A stretch of 64,000 nt of DNA from Thalassovita sp. (GTDB taxonomy: Bacteria; Pseudomonadota; Alphaproteobacteria; Rhodobacterales; Rhodobacteraceae), in NCBI GenBank assembly GCA_029212905.1, contig JARGPB010000005.1, forward strand, positions 1 to 64,000, given 5' to 3'. Both the position numbers and the translations under genes were made by a program. Of this stretch, positions 10,948 to 20,573 are shown one piece after another. The notes beneath the pieces were generated by a model. That model was given only the letters and a program-made list of their open reading frames with translations, was not told the DNA's origin and did no database searches. Within the stretch, counting starts at the first letter, position 1, and the number at the start of each line of letters is the position of its first letter.

Positions 10948-11808
10948 TTACTCTGCGGCCAGGCTTTGTCGGGCTTCGCCGATCGCCGTGATGCGGCCAA
11001 TCACACGCGTTAACAACGCCTCCATGGCAGCAAAGTTGTTGTTCGGCCGGATCAGCTGTTCATTCATATAGAGGGAGCGGTCAATCTCGATTTGAATCGC
11101 ATGCTGATGGCGTGACGGTCGGCCATAGTGCTGCGCGGTATAGGCCCCGGCAAAGGGCACGTTGCGCGCCACCCGCAGCCCTTCGTCCACAAAGGCCTGC
11201 TCGACCTGTTCGACCACCTCGGACGAGGCAGCAGCCCCGAACCGATCGCCCAGGACGACCTCGGGACGTGGCAAGCCAGAGCGCACCATGCTGTCCAGCG
11301 CCTCGTGCGGCATGGAATGACAGTCAATCAGAATCGACTCGCCGAACATTGTATTCGATTCGGTTAACAGCTGTTGAAGACGCGCGTGATAGGGGTGCCA
11401 GAACCCGTCCAGCCGTGCGCGCACCTCGTCCATCGTCAGTTTCCCGCGATAAATACAGCGTGCATTGGCAACAACGCGGGGCACCACGCCCAAGCCAGAC
11501 ACAATCCGTGGATTGTAGGACACATTCTTCATCCCCTGAATCAGGGCTGGATCCAGCTCGTCCGCGCTGCGATTCATGTCGATATAGGCGCGCGGTGCCC
11601 CTGCTTCCAAGAAAGGCGCCCCAAACCGCGGGGCCACCGCAAACAAGCGATCCACAAAAGCATCCTCAGAGGACCGAATCGTATGGTCATCCAGAACGGT
11701 TTGCCGCAGAAAGCCACGAGGATAATCCCGGCTACTATGAGGAGACGCGAAAATCACGCTCGTCGTGCGCGTTTCCGGCATCAAAAGTTTATAAGCAGCC
11801 TTTGGCAT
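10948..11808 (-). CDS. N-formylglutamate amidohydrolase family protein
   Basis: The family hydrolyses N-formyl-L-glutamate to formate and glutamate, the last step of one histidine degradation route. This 286-residue protein shows family landmarks: SPHSSRDYP near the N terminus, an EDAFVD segment, an APRAYIDMNR stretch, IDCHSMPHE in the middle and a C-terminal HAIQIEIDRSLYMNE. Start at 11808 because AGGAG lies 6 bp upstream; an earlier in-frame ATG lacks a site. No other hut genes are nearby, so a role in histidine use is not supported by context, and a related amidohydrolase function is possible. Confidence 0.87.
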   Translation of the reverse strand: MPKAAYKLLMPETRTTSVIFASPHSSRDYPRGFLRQTVLDDHTIRSSEDAFVDRLFAVAPRFGAPFLEAGAPRAYIDMNRSADELDPALIQGMKNVSYNPRIVSGLGVVPRVVANARCIYRGKLTMDEVRARLDGFWHPYHARLQQLLTESNTMFGESILIDCHSMPHEALDSMVRSGLPRPEVVLGDRFGAAASSEVVEQVEQAFVDEGLRVARNVPFAGAYTAQHYGRPSRHQHAIQIEIDRSLYMNEQLIRPNNNFAAMEALLTRVIGRITAIGEARQSLAAE

Positions 11809-11957
11809 GTGCTCTCCTGTTACAAGAAATATCATAGACTGATTATTCTTGTGACCAAAAGCCCTTGATCCCCCCGACGACTCCTTTTATAGAGCGCAAA
11901 CCGGCGCGGAATTCCGCGCCCCTTTCTTTGGGGCGAGGGTCCAAATCGGCTAAATAT

Positions 11958-12032
11958 GGGCGATTAGCTCAGCGGTAGAGCACTTCGTTGACATCGAAGG
12001 GGTCACAAGTTCGATCCTTGTATCGCCCACCA
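11958..12032 (+). tRNA. tRNA-Val(GAC)
   Basis: A 75-base cloverleaf including an encoded CCA end. The acceptor stem is GGGCGAT/ATCGCCC, the D-arm GCTCAGCGGTAGAGC, the anticodon stem CTTCG/CGAAG around the loop TTGACAT (anticodon GAC, valine), and the T-arm carries GTTCGATCC. The discriminator base is A. rpmJ follows 70 bp downstream. Confidence 0.97.
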
Positions 12033-12102
12033 TTTACCTCGCTTTTGTCAAAGCGACCCGCAACCCAGGCGCAAAGGCGCGCCGCGAATGAAGGAGAAGA
12101 CC

Positions 12103-12228
12103 ATGAAGGTCAAGAACTCGCTCCGCTCGCTCAAGCAGCGTCACCGCGACTGCCGTGTCGTGCGCCGTAAAGGCCGCGTGTACGTCATCAACAAGACGCA
12201 GCGCCGTTTCAAAGCCCGCCAGGGCTAA
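12103..12228 (+). CDS. rpmJ: 50S ribosomal protein L36 (41-residue alphaproteobacterial form)
   Basis: Encodes [20 protein letters not shown]... ending KARQG, 41 residues, very basic, matching the L36 form of rhizobia and rhodobacteria. Canonical L36 has a Cys-x2-Cys...Cys...His zinc knuckle; here only Cys17 remains, so it should not bind zinc. AAGGAGAAG lies 5-7 bp before the ATG. It is a stand-alone gene between tRNA-Val and phaC, closed by its own terminator. Confidence 0.93.
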   Translation: MKVKNSLRSLKQRHRDCRVVRRKGRVYVINKTQRRFKARQG

Positions 12229-12250
12229 GTTTCGGTTAGAGCTTAAGCAA

Positions 12251-12290
12251 AAGACCGCCCTAGGCAGACGCCGGGGCGGTCTTTTTCTTT
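12251..12290 (+). terminator. Terminator after rpmJ
   Basis: A 10-bp stem AAGACCGCCC (12251-12260) / GGGCGGTCTT (12274-12283) followed by TTTCTTT on the plus strand. It lies about 20 bp beyond the rpmJ stop. Confidence 0.85.
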
Positions 12291-12380
12291 GCAAACGCAG
12301 AAAGATTGACCCCGGTCAATAAATCGACATGGGGAATGTGCCATATCGCTGAGAGCAAAAGCCCTTATCGCGAGTGTCCC

Positions 12381-14225
12381 ATGTCTGCAAAATCCCAGCT
12401 GACCGACGTCAAATCCGCCCCACCTATCACTCAAAGCCCCACGAACCTGCCCGCCACGACGTCTCAGGCCCTGCCGGTGCGCCCGGTGCCAAAACCGCAA
12501 CCCGAGCACAAATACGAAACCTTCGACAAAGTTGTCCGGTCGTCGATGGCGCGGGTCACCTCTGGATTGTCTCCCTATGCATCGGCTGTAGCTTGGGCAG
12601 ATTGGCTCGCGCATCTGGCCACGGCACCGGGCCGTCAGCTGGAAATGGTTGAACAAGCGCAGAAAAATGCGGTGAAGCTGGGGGCCTACCTCACAGATCA
12701 ATTCCGCGAGAATACCGAACCGCCCTTTCACCCCAAACCCGAAGATCACCGTTTCACCCATCCCGGCTGGGAGAAACCACCGTTCAACATGCTGCAACAA
12801 AGCTTCCTTGCGACTCAGGATTGGTGGGATCACGCAACCTGCTGTGTTCCCGGCGCGCAGACGCAGAACATGGATCGGGTTTCGTTCATGGTGCGGCAAT
12901 TGCTGGACATGGCGGCGCCATCGAACACCCCAACACTGAACCCCGAAATTCTGGAGAAGATTCGCGAAACCAGCGGGCAATCCCTAACCGAGGGCTTCGA
13001 GCTGTTCCGCCAGGACTTGGAGGACGCCGCCACCGGGCAAACCCACGTCAACAACGGCAGCTTCAAGGTCGGCGAGACCCTGGCCTGCACGCCCGGCGAA
13101 GTGGTCTACCGCAATGAAATCATCGAGCTGATACAATACGCTCCCCAGACCGAGACCGTTCAGGCGGAACCCATCCTGATCGTTCCCGCCTGGATCATGA
13201 AATACTATATCCTGGACCTTAGCCCGCAGAATTCGCTGATCAATTACTTGGTCCAGCAAGGGTTCACCGTCTTTGCGATTTCCTGGGTCAACCCGACCGA
13301 GGCCCATCGCGACCTGACGCTGGATAAATATCGCACCGACGGGGTGATGGCGGCGATGGATGCGATCTCGGCGATCGTGCCGGATCAAAAAATTCACACC
13401 TGCGGATATTGCCTGGGGGGGACGATCCTGTCCATCACAGCAGCAACCATGGCGCGGGACCGCGATGACCGCATTGCCTCAGTCACTTTGCTAGCGGCCC
13501 AGACCGATTTCACCGAAGCCGGAGAACTGATGCTGTTCCTTGACGACAGTCAGGTCGCCTATCTTGAGGACATGATGTGGGATCAAGGATACCTGGATCA
13601 GCGCCAGATGAGCGGCGCCTTTCAGGCCCTGCGCGCCGAAGACCTGATCTGGACCCGCGCGGTCCGCCGCTACTTGATGGGACAGGATGACAAGGCCGCC
13701 GACATTGCTGTCTGGAACATGGATGCCACGCGGATGCCCTATAAGATGCATTCGCAATACCTGCGCGGCCTATTCATGGAAAACCGTTTGACAGCAGGTC
13801 GTTACGCCGTTGACGGGCGTATCATTGCCCTCAAAGACGTTAAGGTTCCTTTCTTTGTGGTCGGGACAGAAAAGGATCATATCGCGCCATGGCATTCCGT
13901 CTACAAAACATCCTTGTTCACGGACGGAGACCTGACATTCATCTTGGCAAAAGGGGGGCACAACGGCGGTATCGTCAGTGAACCGGGTCACCCGCATCGA
14001 CACTATCGCAAAGGGCAGCGCGACGCTGGGGCGTTGTATATGGATCCCGATACCTGGATGGCCACCCACGACAAGATCGAGGGGTCCTGGTGGCCAGAAT
14101 GGGGAAACTGGCTGGCGGCTGTACAGTCCGAATCAGCGCAGGTTAGCCCGCCTCAGATGGGCGCTCCGGCCCAAGGCCTGCCGCCGCTAGTTGCGGCGCC
14201 AGGCACGTTTGTGTTCCAGAAGTAA
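12381..14225 (+). CDS. phaC: Class I poly(3-hydroxyalkanoate) synthase PhaC
   Basis: Polymerises 3-hydroxyacyl-CoA into PHA storage granules in the cytoplasm. The 614-residue protein has the N-terminal PhaC domain (about 90-260) and an alpha/beta-hydrolase catalytic domain. The lipase-like box is GYCLGG with nucleophile Cys344; Asp499 (KDHIAPW) and His527 (GGHNGG) complete the triad. Size fits class I, which needs no PhaE or PhaR partner. Start at 12381 (MSAKSQLTD) is a choice; an in-frame ATG at 12306 would add 25 residues of poor character. The Pro/Thr-rich first 50 residues are a flexible leader. No phasin, depolymerase or phaAB gene is in the window. Confidence 0.95.
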   Translation: MSAKSQLTDVKSAPPITQSPTNLPATTSQALPVRPVPKPQPEHKYETFDKVVRSSMARVTSGLSPYASAVAWADWLAHLATAPGRQLEMVEQAQKNAVKLGAYLTDQFRENTEPPFHPKPEDHRFTHPGWEKPPFNMLQQSFLATQDWWDHATCCVPGAQTQNMDRVSFMVRQLLDMAAPSNTPTLNPEILEKIRETSGQSLTEGFELFRQDLEDAATGQTHVNNGSFKVGETLACTPGEVVYRNEIIELIQYAPQTETVQAEPILIVPAWIMKYYILDLSPQNSLINYLVQQGFTVFAISWVNPTEAHRDLTLDKYRTDGVMAAMDAISAIVPDQKIHTCGYCLGGTILSITAATMARDRDDRIASVTLLAAQTDFTEAGELMLFLDDSQVAYLEDMMWDQGYLDQRQMSGAFQALRAEDLIWTRAVRRYLMGQDDKAADIAVWNMDATRMPYKMHSQYLRGLFMENRLTAGRYAVDGRIIALKDVKVPFFVVGTEKDHIAPWHSVYKTSLFTDGDLTFILAKGGHNGGIVSEPGHPHRHYRKGQRDAGALYMDPDTWMATHDKIEGSWWPEWGNWLAAVQSESAQVSPPQMGAPAQGLPPLVAAPGTFVFQK

Positions 14226-14227
14226 CC

Positions 14228-15871
14228 CTAGCGCCCGACACGCGACATAAGCCGCACCATCGTCGCCTGAGAGACATAGCCAGTGACCGGAAGGTCATTG
14301 GCTCTTTGGAATTTGCGGATGGCACGACGAGTCTTCTTATCAAATTTTCCGTCCGCGTCTCCTGGCTCAAACCCTGCGGACTTCAGCGTCTTTTCGATCA
14401 GCAAACGTGTCACAGGAATGCCCGCAACGACGGCTTCTTCGGCTTTGTCCTTGGCCACCTGGTCAGCGATGCGGCCTTCTTCGTCCAGCTCGGCGATACG
14501 CGCACGTGCTGTGGGGGCAAAGTCGCTGGTGGGGTAACGTGCAAGGAACCGACGATAGGCGGCAATCGTATCCTCTGTCCGGGCCTCATCCCAAAGCACG
14601 CGCATTTGATAGTCGGCGTCGCGACGACGGCGCAATTCGATGGCATCCAGTTGCGCGCGCGCCTCGTCAGAATACAATCCGTCGGGGAACAGGCGCAGGT
14701 ACTCGCGCAGACCGTCTTCGCCCCCGCGGCTGGCTGTTGAAGTCCAGTAGTCACGATCACGACGCTCTTCCTCGACGCGGCGGCGGCGCTCTTCTTCCTC
14801 CAGCTCGCGTGAACGACGCAAGGCATCCTGGCGCAGCTTCTCGAGTTGACCATTGTTCACAAAACCAGTTTCGACCCAGCCTTTGCTTCGCTGATAGGCC
14901 ACTATGGCCTGACGTGTACCGCCGCCAAAAATCCCGTCTATTCCCCGCGTATTGAACCCCAATAGCGTGAGTTGACGCTGAATTTCCCTGCGCGCATCCC
15001 GAGACAGGTTCAACGCCTGTTCGATCGCTTCGGCCTCGCGGTTCGGGCGCTGGAGAATTTCCTCAATCAAACGGCGCGCTTCAGAGTGGTACATCCCGCG
15101 CGGGAAACGGGTCATATAGGAACGGTAGCTTTCGACGGTATCGATGTCGCGCACCGCGCTCCAATACGCGGCCTCACTATCTGCGCCGCCACCCGTTGAT
15201 GCCCCCCCAAGCGGGTGAGACATGGGCAAGTACCCCTGAAAGGTGACACCAAGCCCAGATTGGGTGGCCAGCTTACCTATCGGTGTATTTGCCGCCAGAA
15301 TTCTGTCACGCAAAACCGACAGCACCCGGTCCGCACGCCCTTGAATACCTGCGACGCCTTGCGGCAGGTCCAGTACAGCCGCGCCCGCAGTCAGCCCAGC
15401 CCCGACCGGGGTCTGTTCAGGCCGAGAGGAAACCGCGACAACCAGAGATTTTCCAGGATGCTCCCCCAATAGCGCGGTCAGGCTGTTCACGGACATTGCA
15501 AATTGCCCAACGTTCATCGCATCCACACCGCCAAAGCCCCGCGCCAATAGCCAGCTATCCGTCGGACCATGGACCATGCGACCAGACAGCACCACGATGG
15601 TACGCTCGACATCCGAAGCAGCAAGCGCCTGTTGAAATTGCTGGCTGGCCTGCGACATGGCGCGTGCGGTCAGGCTTTCGCCTCCAAAAACGCGAAATCC
15701 ATTCTGTCTTAGGGCGCTGGCATAGCGGTCAAACCGCACCGCATCATTGGCGTCCGAAACCCGATCATAGTCCCGGTTGCTGAGAATCAGCGCAACATCA
15801 TCGGCAAAAGACGGAAAAGCCGTGGACGCAATCAGCGCCACGGCCCCTAAGATAGAACGAGACAGTAACAT
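14228..15871 (-). CDS. Secreted degenerate caspase-like protein with two peptidoglycan-binding domains
   Basis: The 547-residue product starts with a Sec signal peptide (1-23, Ser-Phe-Ala before Asp-Asp), supported by AGGGAGG before the ATG at 15871. Residues 25-190 follow the beta-alpha pattern of the caspase/peptidase C14 fold (VALILSNRDYD, TIVVLSG, KSLVVAVSS). The catalytic positions are replaced: Ser-Gly-Arg at 96-98 where Gly-His is expected, and Val-Ser-Ser-Arg at 147-150 where Asp-Ala-Cys-Arg is expected. Peptidoglycan-binding type 1 domains lie at about 289-346 and 488-542. Three helical repeats of about 36 residues (236-271, 376-412, 425-463) share Trp...Tyr-xx-Tyr/Phe-Leu-xx-Phe/Tyr-Pro...Ala-Arg. 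A Glu/Arg-rich helix lies at 355-375. A cell-wall-binding scaffold is inferred. Confidence 0.78.
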   Translation of the reverse strand: MLLSRSILGAVALIASTAFPSFADDVALILSNRDYDRVSDANDAVRFDRYASALRQNGFRVFGGESLTARAMSQASQQFQQALAASDVERTIVVLSGRMVHGPTDSWLLARGFGGVDAMNVGQFAMSVNSLTALLGEHPGKSLVVAVSSRPEQTPVGAGLTAGAAVLDLPQGVAGIQGRADRVLSVLRDRILAANTPIGKLATQSGLGVTFQGYLPMSHPLGGASTGGGADSEAAYWSAVRDIDTVESYRSYMTRFPRGMYHSEARRLIEEILQRPNREAEAIEQALNLSRDARREIQRQLTLLGFNTRGIDGIFGGGTRQAIVAYQRSKGWVETGFVNNGQLEKLRQDALRRSRELEEEERRRRVEEERRDRDYWTSTASRGGEDGLREYLRLFPDGLYSDEARAQLDAIELRRRRDADYQMRVLWDEARTEDTIAAYRRFLARYPTSDFAPTARARIAELDEEGRIADQVAKDKAEEAVVAGIPVTRLLIEKTLKSAGFEPGDADGKFDKKTRRAIRKFQRANDLPVTGYVSQATMVRLMSRVGR

Positions 15872-15903
15872 GGCAGACCTCCCTTGCGGTTCTGCCAGCC
15901 AGT

Positions 15904-17124
15904 TTAGTCGTATGTTCGCTGGTCTTCGATAACTTTTCCGTCGTTCGGCAAAGATCCGGGCATAAGCACCTCGATCTTGCCCTTCAGCTTCAGCGCATCC
16001 ACCACAGACGAGGCATAGGTGTCCGCATTGCCGCCTTCTGCTTCGATCTGGACGGTCATAGTGTCCATCTCGCCTTCGCGGCCTGCGATCACGCGTGCCT
16101 TCAGGATTTCTGCATGCTTGGACACAAGGGCGGCTACCTGCTCGGGGCGCACAAACATGCCTTTGATCTTGGTGGTTTGATCCGCGCGCCCCATCCATCC
16201 CTTGATCCGGGTATTGGTACGGCCACAGGGGCTGGTGCCTTCCATGATCGCGCTCAGATCGCCGGTGGCGAAACGAATTAGGGGATAGTCGGGGTTCAGG
16301 GTGGTCACGACGACCTCGCCCACCTGACCGGGGGCCACGGGATCGCCAGTGCCGGGGGTCACAATCTCGACGATGACGTGCTCGTCAACAATCATGCCCT
16401 CCATCGCATCGGATTCGTATGCGATATTTCCCAGATCGGCGGTGGCATAGGATTGCAGACAGTTGATACCCCGGTCCTTATATTCCTGTCTCAAAGAGGG
16501 GAACAACGCACCGCCACCAACAGCAGCTTTGGTAATGCCCAGCTTCAGGCCCATGGCCTCGGCCTTGTCCAGGATCACCTTCAGATAGTCAGGCGTACCT
16601 GCATAGGCCGTAACCCCTACATCCGCCGCCGCCCGGGCCTGCAATTCGGTCTGCCCCGTACCTGCTGGCAAAACGGCCGCCCCAACAGCGCGCGCACCGG
16701 ATTCGAAAATCATGCCCGCAGGCGTCAGGTGATACCCAAAGCAGTTCTGTACAATATCGCCCTGCCCGATGCCGCAAGCGTGCAAAAAGCGCCCCATCCG
16801 CCACCAGTCATGCTCGGTTCCACCGGGTTCATAGATCGGCCCCGGCGACTGAAATATATGGGCAAAACCACTGACCGACCGCGTTGTCAGCCCGCCAAAG
16901 GGTGCCGAATTTGCCTGAGCCTGCCCCAAATCAGATTTGCGCAGAACAGGAAGCCCAGCCAAGTTAGCGATACTGGTAATCTTTGCGCCCTCAAAGTCGG
17001 CCAATCGATCACCATACCCAGCCAGCGCCTGCGCACGCGCGATCTGCCGGGGCAGCTCTTCGGCATATGCCGAATCGCGGGCATCGGCGCTGCGCGTTTC
17101 GAAATCGTCAAAAAAACGGGTCAT
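15904..17124 (-). CDS. PaaK-type phenylacetate-CoA ligase family protein
   Basis: An adenylate-forming ligase of 406 residues related to phenylacetate-CoA ligase, which activates an aryl or alkyl carboxylate as CoA thioester with ATP. Seen are the QSYATADLGNIAYES segment (acyl-adenylate binding), DYPLIRFATGDLSAI (A7-like, aspartate for ribose) and the PaaK-type C-terminal domain from about 320 (RADQTTKIKGMFVRPEQV). Start at 17124 has GGAG upstream. It is the last gene of the eight-gene ABC importer operon, 108 bp after the second ATPase gene. No paa ring-oxidation genes are nearby, so phenylacetate itself is only one possible substrate. Confidence 0.86.
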   Translation of the reverse strand: MTRFFDDFETRSADARDSAYAEELPRQIARAQALAGYGDRLADFEGAKITSIANLAGLPVLRKSDLGQAQANSAPFGGLTTRSVSGFAHIFQSPGPIYEPGGTEHDWWRMGRFLHACGIGQGDIVQNCFGYHLTPAGMIFESGARAVGAAVLPAGTGQTELQARAAADVGVTAYAGTPDYLKVILDKAEAMGLKLGITKAAVGGGALFPSLRQEYKDRGINCLQSYATADLGNIAYESDAMEGMIVDEHVIVEIVTPGTGDPVAPGQVGEVVVTTLNPDYPLIRFATGDLSAIMEGTSPCGRTNTRIKGWMGRADQTTKIKGMFVRPEQVAALVSKHAEILKARVIAGREGEMDTMTVQIEAEGGNADTYASSVVDALKLKGKIEVLMPGSLPNDGKVIEDQRTYD

Positions 17125-17232
17125 GTACAGGTCTCCTGGCCGTAGAAGGTGTCGTCCATCCGGCATACTTTGGCGTAGGGGGTTGGGCGGATCCTGCACC
17201 CGCCCAGGGTCATCGGTCTTGCAGTGCTGAAA

Positions 17233-18057
17233 TCAGCTGAGCCAACGCTTGCGACGACGGTAGGACCGCACATCACGAAAGCTTTTGCGCCCATCATCGG
17301 ACATGCCCAGATAGAATTCTTTCACGTCCGGGTTTTCTCGCAGTTCCTTGGCTGGCCCATCCATCACGACACGACCTGATTCCAGGATATAGCCGTAATG
17401 CGCGAACCGTAGCGCCACGTTGGTGTTTTGCTCTGCCAGCAAGAAGGTCGCGCCCTCTTTTTCGTTAAGGTTCTTCACAATGGTAAAGATTTCCTCGACC
17501 AGCTGCGGCGCCAACCCCATCGAGGGCTCGTCCAACAGGATGCATTCGGGGCGCGACATGATCGCTCGACCGATCGCAACCATCTGCTGCTCGCCACCCG
17601 AGGTATACCCGGCCTGGCTTTTGCGGCGTTCTTTCAAACGGGGGAAATAATCGTAGACCATGTTCAAATCCGCATCGATGTCGCCGCGCGACACGTTGCG
17701 TGTGTATGAACCGGTCAGAAGGTTTTCTTCGACCGTCAGGTGTTCAAAACAGTGACGGCCTTCCATCACCTGAATCACCCCGCGTTTCACCAGTGCGGCC
17801 GGGTTCAAATCCTGAATACGGTCGCCACGGTAAAGGATCGAACCTTTGGTGACTTCGCCGCGTTCCGAGTGCAGCAGGTTGGAAATCGCTTTCAGCGTGG
17901 TCGTCTTTCCAGCACCGTTTCCGCCCAGCAGGGCCGTAATCCCGCCTTTGGGCACCTTCAGGCTGACGCCTTTCAGTACCAGGATCACGTGGTTGTAGAT
18001 GACCTCGATATTATTGATCTCCAGAAGGGTCTCGTCGGAGGGTCCTGCATCCAGCAT
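17233..18057 (-). CDS. Branched-chain-type ABC transporter ATP-binding protein (LivF-like)
   Basis: ATPase of 274 residues energising the importer. Walker A GGNGAGKTT is near residue 46, the signature TSGGEQQMVAIGRA near 150 and Walker B CILLDEPSMGL near 172, with the downstream H-loop region. It is longer than E. coli LivF (237), with a basic C-terminal tail ending YRRRKRWLS. It lies between the binding-protein gene (74 bp upstream) and the PaaK-like ligase gene, both on the same strand. Confidence 0.94.
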   Translation of the reverse strand: MLDAGPSDETLLEINNIEVIYNHVILVLKGVSLKVPKGGITALLGGNGAGKTTTLKAISNLLHSERGEVTKGSILYRGDRIQDLNPAALVKRGVIQVMEGRHCFEHLTVEENLLTGSYTRNVSRGDIDADLNMVYDYFPRLKERRKSQAGYTSGGEQQMVAIGRAIMSRPECILLDEPSMGLAPQLVEEIFTIVKNLNEKEGATFLLAEQNTNVALRFAHYGYILESGRVVMDGPAKELRENPDVKEFYLGMSDDGRKSFRDVRSYRRRKRWLS

Positions 18058-18130
18058 CTGTGTCTACTTTCTGAATATCGTTCGGGTGAATCCCGGCCAC
18101 ACAAAGGCGGCCGGGACACATCTGAGAGGC

Positions 18131-19414
18131 TTAGTTACAGCCCGGAGTGATGTTGTTTTCCTTGGCATACGCCTCGGCGTCGGCGGCGATCAGCGGGGCC
18201 AGAACGTCCTGATCGGACTGCATGTAAGGCGTGATCATCGACCAGCTACCTGCCTTGGCATCCCACTGGGTCACAGCACCGAAGCCGTCTCCACCGTGGT
18301 TTTCACAGGTCACCTTGAACGAAGGACCAAAGTTCGGCAGGCCAAGGGCGGCCATCTTCTCTTCGGTGATTTCAAGGTTTTCCATGCCATCGCGCATTTG
18401 TGCCTGGCTGATAGCAGCGGTGCCGTGGATGCCTTGGGCGGTTTTGGCCGCTTCGGCTGCCAGCATGGCGGCATACAGACCGCGGTTATACAGAACGGTA
18501 CCGATCTGGTCGCCTGCACCCGCTGCCTTGCCCGAACCAACAACGTATTTCTGGATGTCGTCAAACACCGGGAAATCCGAGCCAACATTGTGGAAGGTCA
18601 GAGCCTTGTAGCCGTCAGCACGGTCGCCGGCAGGCTTCACGTCGTTTTCCGAACCGGACCACCAGATACCGATGAAGTTTTCCATCGGGAAACGGATGTT
18701 GATGGCTTCTTGGATGGCAACCTGGTTCATCACGCCCCAGCCCCACATCAGGACATAGTCAGGACGTTCGCGGCGGATTTGCAGCCACTGCGATTTCTGC
18801 TCCTGACCGGGGTGGTCAACAGCCAGCAATGTCAGGTCATAGCCGTGCTTTTTGGCCAGCTCTTCCAGGGTCCGGATCGGTTCCTTACCATAGGCCGAGT
18901 TGTGATAGACCAGCGCGACCTTCTTGCCTTTCAGGTCACCGCTATTCAGGTCCAGAAGGTGCTTGATCGCGATCGAGGCACCATCCCAGTAGTTCGCAGG
19001 GTAGTTAAAGATGTTGCGGAAAATCGCACCGTTCTTGGCCGAAGTCCGACCATAACCGCCCGAGTGCACGGCGATGCCGTCAGCAGTGGCTTTGGGGATC
19101 AACTGATAGGTGATACCGGTCGACAGGGGCTCGTATACCAGCGCGTCAGACCCTTTGGTCGACTCGTAGCATTCCACGCCTTTTTCGGTGTTATAGCCGG
19201 TTTCGCATTCCAGCAGGTTCACCTTTTCACCGCCGATACCGCCATCGCGCTCGTTCAGCAGGGTAAAGTAGTCCGCATATCCATCCGCAAAGGGGATGCC
19301 GTTAGCCGCGTAAGGGCCAGTCCGATAGCTGAGCGACGTAAAGGTCAGGTCAGCCATCGCCGGTGCAGCGGCCACAACGGCGGCAACAGCGGCAGAGATC
19401 AGTTTCAGTTTCAT
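18131..19414 (-). CDS. ABC transporter periplasmic substrate-binding protein, type I (LivK family)
   Basis: A 427-residue periplasmic receptor with a classical signal peptide (1-21, AAAPAMA before Asp) and a strong GGGAGGAA ribosome-binding site. The mature part has the two-lobed type I fold of Leu/Ile/Val and amide/aromatic-acid receptors (FADGYADYFTLLNERDGGIGG near the N terminus; KVALVYHNSAYG at the hinge side). It is larger than amino-acid receptors (about 345 mature), typical of family members that bind carboxylates or aromatic acids. The partnership with two CoA ligases suggests an organic acid ligand, by inference. Confidence 0.93.
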   Translation of the reverse strand: MKLKLISAAVAAVVAAAPAMADLTFTSLSYRTGPYAANGIPFADGYADYFTLLNERDGGIGGEKVNLLECETGYNTEKGVECYESTKGSDALVYEPLSTGITYQLIPKATADGIAVHSGGYGRTSAKNGAIFRNIFNYPANYWDGASIAIKHLLDLNSGDLKGKKVALVYHNSAYGKEPIRTLEELAKKHGYDLTLLAVDHPGQEQKSQWLQIRRERPDYVLMWGWGVMNQVAIQEAINIRFPMENFIGIWWSGSENDVKPAGDRADGYKALTFHNVGSDFPVFDDIQKYVVGSGKAAGAGDQIGTVLYNRGLYAAMLAAEAAKTAQGIHGTAAISQAQMRDGMENLEITEEKMAALGLPNFGPSFKVTCENHGGDGFGAVTQWDAKAGSWSMITPYMQSDQDVLAPLIAADAEAYAKENNITPGCN

Positions 19415-19490
19415 CGGTAAATTCCTCCCTTTGGTTCTTCCGATGGTGTCAGGTCCGGGGTTTTTCCCCCGGTGTTGGCAGGGCCCCGCC

Positions 19491-20567
19491 TTAGTGCGGG
19501 AAGGGCCAAAGCCGTAGTTTTTCCTTGGCGACGCGCCACAGTTGCGCCAGCCCGTGTGGTTCCGCGATCAAGAACACGATGATCAGCGCTCCTACGATCA
19601 TGAATTCCAGATGCGCGGCAAGGTCTGTGGGCCAGCCCAACGCCCCAACCAACACGTTCTTCAACAGCACCGGCAGCAGCACCAAGAAGGCCGCGCCAGC
19701 AAAGGATCCAAAGATCGACCCCAAACCACCGATGATGATCATGAACAGAACAAGGAACGATTTGGTGATACCGAAGGCCTCCCCGACCTCGACAGCACCC
19801 AGGTAAACCGAGAAGAACAATGCGCCGGAAATCCCGATAAAGAACGAGCTGACCGCAAAAGCACTGAGCTTCGCACGCAGAGGGTCCACGCCGATGATCT
19901 CGGCTGCGATGTCCATGTCACGGATCGCCATCCATTTGCGACCGACCGTGCCGCGTGTCAGGTTGCGCGCAATCACCGCGCTGATCACAACAAAGACCAG
20001 ACAGAACAGATAGGCTGCCCAGGCTTCGGTATTCGCGCCAGTAACCGGCGTATCAAACACCGTCCGCTCGGGCGCGCTGATCTGGCCCGAGGCCGAGTAG
20101 TTGTAGAACCACGGCACCTTATTGAAGAGCCACACCAGAAAGAACTGCGCGGCCAATGTGGCCACGGCCAAATAGAATCCTTTGATCCGCAGCGAAGGCA
20201 GACCAAACATGACCCCAACAAACGCTGTGACGCCGCCCGACAACAGAACGTGGAAAAAGATGTTCACCTCTGGGAAAGCCGTCATCAGCTTGTAGCAGGC
20301 ATATGCCCCCACAGCCATGAAACCGCCCGTCCCCAGGCTGACCTGCCCACAATAGCCCACCAAAATATTCAGACCGATCGCTGCAATCGCATAGATCAGG
20401 AACGGCATGAATACGGCGTTCACCCAGTAGTCATTGATGACATAAGGCACCACCAGAAAGGCAACGAGCAAGACAAAGTAGTACCGCCACCGATCGAACT
20501 TGATCGGAAAGGTCTGGTTGTCATCGACATAGGACGTTTTGAAATCGCCCGCTTCACGATAGAACAT
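19491..20567 (-). CDS. Branched-chain-type ABC transporter permease (LivM-like)
   Basis: Inner-membrane permease of 358 residues with about nine hydrophobic helices. The LivM landmarks are LNILVGYCGQVSLGTGGFMAVGAYA (in parts, about 65-90), the loop GRKWMAIRDMDIAAEIIGVD that docks the ATPases, and the terminal FLIAEPHGLAQL. GGTAAGGGAAT precedes the ATG. A small membrane-protein gene lies 6 bp upstream. Confidence 0.94.
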   Translation of the reverse strand: MFYREAGDFKTSYVDDNQTFPIKFDRWRYYFVLLVAFLVVPYVINDYWVNAVFMPFLIYAIAAIGLNILVGYCGQVSLGTGGFMAVGAYACYKLMTAFPEVNIFFHVLLSGGVTAFVGVMFGLPSLRIKGFYLAVATLAAQFFLVWLFNKVPWFYNYSASGQISAPERTVFDTPVTGANTEAWAAYLFCLVFVVISAVIARNLTRGTVGRKWMAIRDMDIAAEIIGVDPLRAKLSAFAVSSFFIGISGALFFSVYLGAVEVGEAFGITKSFLVLFMIIIGGLGSIFGSFAGAAFLVLLPVLLKNVLVGALGWPTDLAAHLEFMIVGALIIVFLIAEPHGLAQLWRVAKEKLRLWPFPH

Positions 20568-20573
20568 ATTCCC

